Assembly (NCBI RefSeq): GCF_024323335.1
Contig: NC_066585.1
Span: 75,750,109 to 75,814,108 of the forward strand
DNA length: 64,000 bases
Origin: Lathyrus oleraceus
Taxonomy: Eukaryota > Streptophyta > Magnoliopsida > Fabales > Fabaceae
Direction: 5' to 3'
In this document: positions 56,396 through 64,000 of the stretch, one piece after another
Layout: the number at the start of each line of letters is the position of its first letter
Numbering within the stretch: the first letter of the stretch is position 1
Translations under genes and position numbers: made by a program
Notes under the pieces: generated by a model
Databases searched by the model: none
Told to the model about the DNA's origin: nothing
What the model saw: only the letters and a program-made list of their open reading frames with translations

Positions 56396-57722
56396 TGGGG
56401 ATAACAATTCTGAATGCTGTCAAAGCAACTGTAGCAGACTTGGTGCTGATGTTGAACAAAATGACATGCCTCTACCGGGGATACGGTCTGATGCAGTTAA
56501 CACATGAATGCATATGTTTGAATTTTTCTATGGCGTAATGCTCCATATTTGAATGGGGAATGCTACGCAATTTTTGAGGATGCAATGATTACTACATGCA
56601 AAATGCAAATGAACCCTGGCTAGGGGGCCGAAATGATCAGATACTCTGACTCTGTGGGGAGACTCCTCTTGGGGAAATATTCTGCGGGGAACTCTGCTTG
56701 AGGAATGGTAAAGCGACTTCACACTCATGTTGAAGAATAGCACTGCTGCTGGGAAAAGGTAAACTCCGCTGGGGATATCCTTCAGTCCACAGGTAGGATA
56801 AATACTGGAGATAAAATTCAATAAACCTGCCTCACTCGGGGAGGAAATGGCAAATACAGGCCAGCTGGGGATAGGCAATCCTTAGATCTGTTGGGGAATA
56901 GAAGGCACTATCCACAGACGTCTTCGCAGGGGAAAATAGCTCTGATAGCTTCCAAACTTGCTTGGGGAAAATATCTGCTGAGGAAACGTCCTCACAGATG
57001 CCAATCTGAAAAAAACAGCACAACAAAATGCCCCCAGGGGATACATGGACAAGATACGCTCAAGTGTCCTCAACATTCAAAATGATTTTCAAATGTTTTA
57101 TCATTCTGCACATTGTTGTGTAGCCTTCATGTTTTTATATGCAATGCTTATCAAAAATTCGGACATTTTTGCAAACAAAACAGTAAAAATAAAACAAGAG
57201 CTATTTATCTGAATAACGATTTTCTTTTTTATTGATTGAAGATGTGCCTGAAGAGGCAAATACATTAGGAAGCAATTCCTAGAAAGAGGTAATTGCGTAC
57301 AAAAGGAAAATCCTATCCTAATGGCAACGTGGACACGGCATCCACTATTTCCCAATTCTGTTATAACTCACAGATCATCAGTTTTCCTCCCAACTCCTTG
57401 CTTTCTGAGAAGAATGACTGGACGGATCACATCTTTCGAGATGGCAGACGATAAAGCTCGATGAAGTACAGATAACTCAGACTGTAGTCTTCGCTTTAAT
57501 CCCTAATTTTTGCCTGGATCGCCCTTTCGGGTTTTCAATCCACCGGGATACCCATTTTTGCCTAAGCCGCCCTTGCGGGTTTTCGACTTACCGGGTGTAC
57601 AATTTTTTTATTTTATCCCTAATTTTTGCCCGAACCTTTTCTTTCTGCTTTTTGGTTCGTCGGGATGCCCCTTTTTTTTTTTTTGCCTGGACTCTTTTAT
57701 TCTTTTTGTCCAGCGGGTCGAT
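56396..57722 (-). other. Ogre-2 3' untranslated region, pol-proximal part
   Basis: Non-coding. 56400-57050 is rich in GCTGGGGA-type words (CTGGGGATA, GCTGGGAAA, TTGGGGAAA), probably remnants of an older tandem array. 57100-57480 shows nothing recognisable. 57500-57700 holds a degenerate tandem repeat listed separately. Short open frames are chance. Confidence 0.6.
57503..57722. repeat. Degenerate 48-68-bp repeat next to pol stop
   Basis: TTTTTGCC starts near 57507, 57555, 57623 and 57680. Units include CGCCC-TTTC-GGG or CGCCC-TTGC-GGG hairpins and end in ACCGGG or TCGGG. A run of 13-14 T lies near 57670. Confidence 0.75.
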
Positions 57723-60700
57723 TTATGCGAAGTATTTTTTGACTACATCTGAGTTGACAGGAGACGGAAAATCCTCACCATCCATAGTTGTAAGCATCAA
57801 GGCTCCGCCGGAGAAGACCTTCTTCACAACATACGGACCTTCATAGTTAGGAGTCCACTTGCCCCTGTTATCTGCACCGGGAGGGAGGATCCTCTTCAAA
57901 ACTAAATCACCGATCTGGAATGTCCGAGGACGCACTTTCTGATCAAAGGCTCGCTTCATCCTTCTCTGATACAACTGTCCATGGCATACAGCTGCTAACC
58001 GTCTCTCCTCAATAAGGCTCAACTCGTTAAACCTTGTTCGAATCCACTCGGCTTCATCCAACTTGACATCCAATAAAACTCTCAGAGAAGGAATCTCCAC
58101 TTCAACGGGTAGGACAGCTTCCATACCATACACAAGGGAGTAAGGGGTTGCCCCGGTTGACGTACGTACTGAGGTACGGTACCCATGCAAAGCGAAAGGC
58201 AGCATTTCATGCCAATCCTTGTACGTAACGACCATCTTCTGCACAATCTTCTTGATATTCTTGTTCGCCGCTTCTACAGCACCATTCATCTTCGGTCTGT
58301 AAGGAGAAGAATTGTGATGTTCAATTTTGAAATCTTTACAAAGCTCTTTCATCATCTTGTTATTGAGGTTTGAACCATTGTCTGTGATGATTCTCTCAGG
58401 AACTCCATAACGACATATGATTTCTTTCTTGATGAACCGGGTAACCACTTGTTTGGTAACATTAGCATAGGAAGCTGCCTCCACCCACTTGGTAAAATAG
58501 TCAATCGCAACCAGGATGAAGCGATGTCCATTCGAAGCAGTAGGCTCAATCTTCCCAATCATATCAATGCCCCACATGGCAAACGGCCAAGGCGAATTCA
58601 TGATATTCAGAGGGCTTGGTGGTACGTGCACCTTATCAGCATAGATTTGACACTTATGGCACTTCCGAGCATACTTGAAACAATCGGATTCCATAGTCAT
58701 CCAGTAATAACCCGCTCTCAACAATTTCTTAGCCATTGCATGTCCGCCGGCATGAGTACCGAAGGAACCTTCATGAACTTCCTGCATTAACATGTCTGCC
58801 TCGGGTCTGTCCACGCATCTGAGCAAGACCATGTCAAAGTTTCTCTTATACAACACATCATCCTGATTCAAGTAGAAGCTTCCAGCTAGTCTCCTCAGGG
58901 TTTTCTTGTCATTCTTTGACGCACCTTCGGGATACTCCTGAGTCTTGAGGAAATTCTTGATGTCATAATACCACGGCTTTTCATCAATAGCAACAACTAA
59001 CTCGGCTGCAAACACATAAGCAGGCCTCTCGAGTCGATTCACTTCAATATGTGGCACATGATTCCACCAATGAACTTTGATCATAGATGACAAAGTAGCC
59101 AAGGCATCGGCCATCTGATTCTCGTCCCGGGGGACATGATACAACTTCACTTTCTTGAAGAACGTCAGTATTCTTCTGGTGTAATCTCTATACGGAATCA
59201 AATGCGGCTGATTCGTATTCCAATCTCCATTGACTTGATTGACCACTAGAGCGGAATCTCCAAATATATCAAGGGTTTTGATCCTCAGATCAATGGCTTC
59301 TTCTATCCCCATGATACAAGCCTCATACTCAGCTTCATTGTTGGTGACGTCAAACGTCAATCTGGCAGAGAAAGGTATATGAGCACCCTTAGGATTGATC
59401 AAAACTGCCCCAACACCGTTACCATTCATATTCACAGCCCCATCAAACATCAGTGTCCATTTGTCATCCGGGTCCGGTCCTTCCTCGACGAGAGGCTCTT
59501 CGCAATCTTTCATCTTGAGATACATGATGTCTTCATCAGGGAATTCAAACATCATAGGCTGATAATCTTCAATCGGTTGTTCGGCGAGGTAGTCTGACAG
59601 AATACTACCTTTGATGGCTTTCTGCGACGTGTACTGAATGTCATACTCTGTTAAGATCATCTGCCAACGGGCAACGCGTCCGGTGAGAGCTGGCTTCTCA
59701 AAGATGTACTTCACTGGGTCCATCTTAGAAATCAATAAGGTAGTATGGTTCAACATATACTGTCTCAGTCGGCGAGCGGCCCAGGCCAAAGCACAGCAAG
59801 TTTTCTCGAGCAGTGAATATCTTGTTTCACAGTCGGTAAACTTTTTGCTAAGGTAGTATATGGCGTGCTCTTTTCGACCAGACTCGTCATGCTGTCCCAA
59901 TACACACCCCATCGAGTTCTCAGTCACTGACAGGTACATTATCAAAGGTCTCCCTGGAACTGGAGGTATAAGGATTGGAGGTTTCTGTAGGTACTCCCTA
60001 ATCTTGTCAAAAGCTTTCTGACAATCCTCATTCCACTTGATCGCTTGATTCTTTCTAAGCAGTTTGAAAATTGGTTCACATGTAGCAGTTAGATGAGATA
60101 TGAACCTTGCAATGTAGTTCAATCTCCCTAAAAACCCACGGACTTGCTTTTCCGTTTTCGGTTCAGGCATCTCTTGAATAGCTTTGACTTTAGCTGGATC
60201 AACCTCAATCCCTTTCTCACTGACAATGAAGCCTAAGAGCTTCCCGGATCTTACGCCAAACGTGCACTTGTTCGGATTCAACCTCAGTCTGAACTTTCTC
60301 AACCGGTCAAACAGCTTCTGCAAATTAACCAGGTGCTCCTCTTCTGTCTGCGACTTTGCAATCATATCATCTACGTACACTTCAATTTCTTTGTGCATCA
60401 TGTCATGAAAGAGAGTCGTCATTGCCCTCTGATAGGTAGCACCAGCGTTCTTTAGCCCAAATGGCATCACCTTATAGCAGAACGTGCCCCAAGGTGTAAT
60501 GAATGTCGTCTTTTCCATATCCTCTGGCGCCATCTTGATCTGATTATATCCGGAGAAACCATCCATGAAAGAGAATACCGAGGATTGAGCCGTATTATCA
60601 ACCAATACATCAATGTGAGGTAATGGGAAATCATCTTTCGGACTCGCCCTATTCAAATCCCGGTAATCGACACACATTCTGACTTTTCCATCCTTCTTCG

Positions 60701-61203
60701 GCACAGGAACGATGTTGGCCACCCACGGTGGATAACTGGCGACAGCCAGAAAACCTGCATCCCACTGCTTCTGAACCTCTTCCTTGATCTTAGTTGCCAT
60801 GTCAGGACTCGTTCTACGAAGCTTCTGCTTGACCGAAGGACATCCTTCCCTAAGAGGTAATCGATGCATCACAATGTCTGTATCTAATCCAGGCATATCT
60901 TGATACGACCAGGCGAACACTTCCACATATTCTCTTAGCATCTCAATCAGCCTCCTCTTGACAGAGTCCTCTAAAGCAGCCCCAATCTTGATCTCCTTTT
61001 TGTCGTCCTCAGTACCCAAGTTGATAGTTTCCAACTCCTCCTGATGAGGTTGGATGACCCTTTCCTCCTGCTTCAGCAATCTGGCTAATTCTGCAGGGAG
61101 TTCACAGTCTTCCTCACTCTCCTCTTCAGCTTGGTAGATGGGATTATCGAAATCATACTGAGCCCTAACAGAACTGTTCATAGTGAATGCCATAAGATCG
61201 CTT
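57723..61203 (-). CDS. pol: Ogre-2 pol: RT, degenerate RNase H, second RNase H, integrase
   Basis: The open frame runs from ATG 61271 to the stop at 57723 (1182 codons). I place the real exon start at the splice acceptor at 61204, so the first 22 or so residues (hydrophobic, MAMFFVFVTLLDSF) are probably intronic. RT: VRMCVDYRDLNRASPKDDFP, MPFGLKNAGATYQR and catalytic YVDD near residue 300. The first RNase H is degenerate (LIMYLSVTENSMG lacks the catalytic Asp). The second RNase H at about residues 595-730 has all four acidic residues (FDGAVN, NNEAEYEA, GDSALVV, ENQMADALA), the mark of the Tat lineage. Integrase from about residue 825: HHCC (HEGSFGTHAGGH, CHKC), Asp in GIDMIG, Asp in ITDNGSN, Glu in MNGAVEAANK. 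No lesion is seen. Confidence 0.93.
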
Positions 61204-61455
61204 CTGCATGTTTGATGCTTTGTTTTAGAAAAAGAGTCCAATAAAGTCACAAAAACAAAAAACATTGCCATTTTTATTGTTTTGAAAAAAAGTGAAAACA
61301 GAAAACAGAAAGACAGGGATCACAAAATTTGTTCAAAAAATGTCCTTCATTAATGATAATCATTAAAACATGATGAGGCCCTACAAAAATGAATCACTAC
61401 GCCTTGGGCAGAACGTAGGATTTTCATACAAAATGACAAAACAACAGAAAATTAC
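61204..61455 (-). other. Probable intron between Ogre-2 protease and RT
   Basis: Donor GTAATT overlaps the gag-protease stop codon (GT at 61455-61454, minus). Acceptor TGCAG ends at 61204, preceded by long T-rich stretches. Removing the 252 bases joins the two reading frames in phase and removes the stop. Ogre elements are known for an intron at exactly this place. The splice sites are inferred from sequence only. Confidence 0.68.
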
Positions 61456-64000
61456 TCTGTCAGAAGAGTAACTTGAACCACTTCTTCAGCCGTCCAGTTG
61501 TTGATAGACCCCCCTGGTGCACACGGGCGAACCCAGTCGTCCAAATCACAATCACTGTCACAGTCTTCACTACCGGTTGCAGAAACGTCGCCATGATTCA
61601 TCAGCCCAGCGCTGGTAAAGGTACTCGGACCCGCTTGACCATTCTGCTCTGCTCGGAGAGGCTCATAACCAACACCAAATTTGTCTTCTTTAACCGGCAA
61701 ATCCACCATCTTGCCCCAGCCTTCAGTTCTGCCAGAATCAACAACCTCCTTAGCCTGCTTGTAAGAAGTAATCGAAACACCCGGCTTCTTCTGTTCAGCG
61801 TACGCCACTTTCTCAAGAGCCACAGTCTCAAATGCCTGGCATAATGTTTCGTGGATCTCGCCATCCACCTCAACATATTTGAACGAGGATAGATGACTCA
61901 CCAGAATCTCTTCTTCACCGCACACAGTCACAATCTGACCGTTCCAGACATACTTGAGCTTTTGATGGAGAGTCGACGAGACTGCCCCTGCTGCATGAAT
62001 CCATGGACGCCCCAACAAACAACTATAGGCAGGCTGGATGTCCATAACATAGAAGATGATATCAAAAACCTCAGGACCTATCTTCACAGGCAAGGTAACT
62101 TCCCCACACACAGAACGTTTGGAGCCGTCGAAAGCACGAACGATCAGGTCACTGGGAGTAAGCACAGACCCTTCCGCCTCAATCTTCTTCAGAATCTGCT
62201 TAGGCAACACATTCAGCGACGACCCGGTGTCTACCAATACGTGAGACAACACTGCCCCCTTGCACTCCATGGTGATGTGCAAGGCTTTGTTATGGTTTCG
62301 CCCTTCAGGCGGTAAGTCCAAGTTGGTAAAACCCACACCATGTCTGGTGCTCACATTGGCCATCACACCCTCCAGTTGATTGACAGAAATCTCCTGAGGC
62401 ACGTAAGCCAGATTCAACATCTTCAGCAAGGCATTACGGTGTGCCTCAGAGCACATCAACAGTGAAAGTATAGAGATCTTGGACGGAGTTTGATTCAACT
62501 GGTCTACAATCTTGTAGTCACTCTTCTTGATTATCTTCATAAACTCCTCCACGTCCTTCTCAAATGACCCCTCGGGCGCTTCTTTCTGAACAGGTTCTTC
62601 CTCAACCACAGCTTGCTTACCCTTTGCTCTGGCAAGAGCCTCAGCATTATTGTCCCTCAAAGGCTGCGGTGCGAACAGGCGACCGCTTCTGGTAAAACCT
62701 CCTGGACCCCCTACATTGTCCACAGCCGGACCAACAGTTGCAGGAACTCTATTCGGTAAACCAATTGTCACTGGAGTTTGATTCACTGGTCTTGTCTGAC
62801 TTTCAGCCCTTCTGTAATTGCGGTGAGCATTATCATACTTCCACGGCACGGCTTTACTATTCTCAACAACCCTTCTTCCAGACGCCACGGTAGTAGTTGG
62901 AACACTGATGGTCACAGGCACGGGAATGGTAACTGGGGTACCATTTGCTGCAGGTGCACTGACAATCCTTTGTCCACGCTCTTCAGACGGTTTAAAGTAA
63001 ATGGTGATAGTTGACGCTGTTCCACGATCTTTTACAGCCCTACTGAATTGCAAACAACCTTCATCCATCATACCCTGGATACCGGTCCTCAACTGGTCGC
63101 AACCATTCTCAGATTCTGCACAGCCCAAACAATTTTCATCACAGCCCGGGTAGACACCCCCCTTCAGCAGGCGGCACTTCACAACTAGCAGAGAAGTCTG
63201 AACATCATCAACATTAACAACCAGATCTTCAGCTTCTTTCCCCTCAATATTGTTCACTCTATGCCCACCATGCTGAGGCATAGGGTTGTTTACGACATTA
63301 GGCACTGGAGCGAAGTTGATCGCCTTGGCATCGATCAAATCTTGAACCTTGTGCTGGAGAGCTCGACACTTCTCAGTATGGTGGCCTGGTGCCCCAGAGT
63401 GAAAGTCACATCTAACATTAGCATCATAGCCAGGAGGCAGCACTGTAGGCAGAGCCATTGTACGCAACTCAATCATCCCCAACCTGAGTAGTTCGGGTAG
63501 TAGCTCTGCGTAGGACATGGGCAGAGGATCAAATCTTCTATCAGCCTGCAATTTCTGCCTGGGTTGATAAGGACGTTGCTGTTGTTGTTGTTGTTGCGGT
63601 TGTTGAACTCTTTGTTGTTGTTGTTGACGAGGTTGAGGTGCCGGAATAGTCACTGCAGCCACTGGACGATATTGATCTCTGTTAGCATTTGTTCTGTACA
63701 CACCCCCTCTGTGCTGTACAGTATTGGTCTCTCCTTCTCTACGGCGAGGTGCCCCAGAGAAGGGTTTCTTTAATGAAGACGAGGATCCAGCATCATGGAT
63801 CCTACCAGCTTTGATTAGACTCTCAGTCCTTTCTCCACAAATGACAACATCAGAAAAACTACCGAACGGGCAACTCCCCATCCGGTCCATAAACACACCT
63901 TGAAGAGTACCAATAAACATGTCTGTCAATTCCCTCTCCAGCATAGGGGGTTGAACTCTAGCAGCCAGTTCACGCCACCTCTGGGCGTACTCCTTGAAGC
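61452..64000 (-). CDS. gag-pro: Ogre-2 gag-protease, 5' end outside window
   Basis: Open from the window edge (FKEYAQRWRELAARVQPPM continues upstream of the first internal ATG at 63944) to a stop at 61452. Gag tail; a polyglutamine-rich linker (63571-63650); the Cys/His knuckle CDFHSGAPGHHTEKC (CX2HX5HX4C); the second cluster CDENCLGCAESENGC (CX3CX2CX6C); a Pro/Val-rich linker; then the protease LVDTGSSLNVLP near 62235 and LGRPWIHAAGAV. About 170 further residues follow to the stop, which the probable intron would bypass to give a gag-pro-pol fusion. Compared with Ogre-1, no frameshift is present and the protease triad is canonical. Confidence 0.92.
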   Translation of the reverse strand, partial: FKEYAQRWRELAARVQPPMLERELTDMFIGTLQGVFMDRMGSCPFGSFSDVVICGERTESLIKAGRIHDAGSSSSLKKPFSGAPRRREGETNTVQHRGGVYRTNANRDQYRPVAAVTIPAPQPRQQQQQRVQQPQQQQQQQRPYQPRQKLQADRRFDPLPMSYAELLPELLRLGMIELRTMALPTVLPPGYDANVRCDFHSGAPGHHTEKCRALQHKVQDLIDAKAINFAPVPNVVNNPMPQHGGHRVNNIEGKEAEDLVVNVDDVQTSLLVVKCRLLKGGVYPGCDENCLGCAESENGCDQLRTGIQGMMDEGCLQFSRAVKDRGTASTITIYFKPSEERGQRIVSAPAANGTPVTIPVPVTISVPTTTVASGRRVVENSKAVPWKYDNAHRNYRRAESQTRPVNQTPVTIGLPNRVPATVGPAVDNVGGPGGFTRSGRLFAPQPLRDNNAEALARAKGKQAVVEEEPVQKEAPEGSFEKDVEEFMKIIKKSDYKIVDQLNQTPSKISILSLLMCSEAHRNALLKMLNLAYVPQEISVNQLEGVMANVSTRHGVGFTNLDLPPEGRNHNKALHITMECKGAVLSHVLVDTGSSLNVLPKQILKKIEAEGSVLTPSDLIVRAFDGSKRSVCGEVTLPVKIGPEVFDIIFYVMDIQPAYSCLLGRPWIHAAGAVSSTLHQKLKYVWNGQIVTVCGEEEILVSHLSSFKYVEVDGEIHETLCQAFETVALEKVAYAEQKKPGVSITSYKQAKEVVDSGRTEGWGKMVDLPVKEDKFGVGYEPLRAEQNGQAGPSTFTSAGLMNHGDVSATGSEDCDSDCDLDDWVRPCAPGGSINNWTAEEVVQVTLLTE
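63571..63640. repeat. GTT triplet runs (polyglutamine on coding strand)
   Basis: Interrupted (GTT)n runs encode Gln stretches in the gag linker. Likely length-variable between copies. Confidence 0.85.

Larger units (their letters stand above)
47791..64000 (-). mobile_element. Ogre-2: 3' part of a large Ogre/Tat element
   Basis: Minus strand: gag-protease from the window end to 61452, probable intron, RT/RNase H/RNase H/integrase ORF (61271-57723), long 3' untranslated region with repeats (57722-54635), polypurine tract, and a 3' LTR (54620-47791). The pol has the second, archaeal-type RNase H typical of the Tat lineage. No stop or frameshift is visible in either ORF, so this copy may be coding-competent. 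Bases 47786-47790 (CCTAT) should be one copy of its target-site duplication. Confidence 0.9.

Overview
This window is intergenic chromatin of a plant nuclear genome, most likely a legume of tribe Fabeae (pea, vetch, lentil or faba bean type). It is almost entirely LTR retrotransposons inserted into one another. The legume call rests on two Ogre/Tat-type Ty3-gypsy elements with very long LTRs, an ORF1 before gag and a second RNase H, together with SIRE, Angela-like and Tekay-like elements. This is recognition from family features, not a database match. I found no intact host gene, tRNA or rRNA. The only host-gene-like remnant is a broken plant-mobile-domain (PMD) fragment at 45.4-46.3 kb.

Layout. 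(1) 1-7015, minus: 5' half of Ogre-1 (gag-protease, ORF1, leader, PBS, 2.2-kb LTR). It lies inside an old plus-strand copia, D1, whose visible parts are 7016-7656 and 31382-33599. (2) 7657-31381, minus: Angela-like copia A, inserted in D1 with a perfect GTTCG target-site duplication. A has itself been hit twice. B (10370-17428, duplication CCATG) is a non-autonomous element with SIRE-like ends and no recognisable gag/pol. C (19124-27535, duplication AGAAC) is a very young Tekay-type chromovirus with near-identical 1938-bp LTRs. (3) 33600-35389 and 43875-44001, plus: a second copia, D2, interrupted by SIRE element E (35390-43869, minus, duplication CTTTT) and ending at a solo LTR of the A family (44002-45394). 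(4) 45395-46326: PMD pseudogene. (5) 46327-47790: start of a gypsy-type LTR (F), cut by the next element. (6) 47791 to the window end, minus: Ogre-2, with a 6.8-kb 3' LTR, a 3-kb repeat-rich 3' untranslated region, an intact RT/RNase H/integrase ORF, a probable intron, and an open gag-protease ORF running off the end.

LTR divergence by eye gives a relative order consistent with the nesting: A is oldest (about 10%), then E (about 4%), B (about 2%) and C (about 0.4%).

The most unusual signal is in the Ogre-2 3' region (about 54.75-56.27 kb). It is a tandem array of about 46 short inverted repeats, each built on a nearly constant TTACCG core. The flanking arms differ from unit to unit but mostly remain complementary, as in a covarying hairpin array. 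Smaller hairpin or palindrome arrays occur in the LTRs of Ogre-1, Ogre-2 and C.
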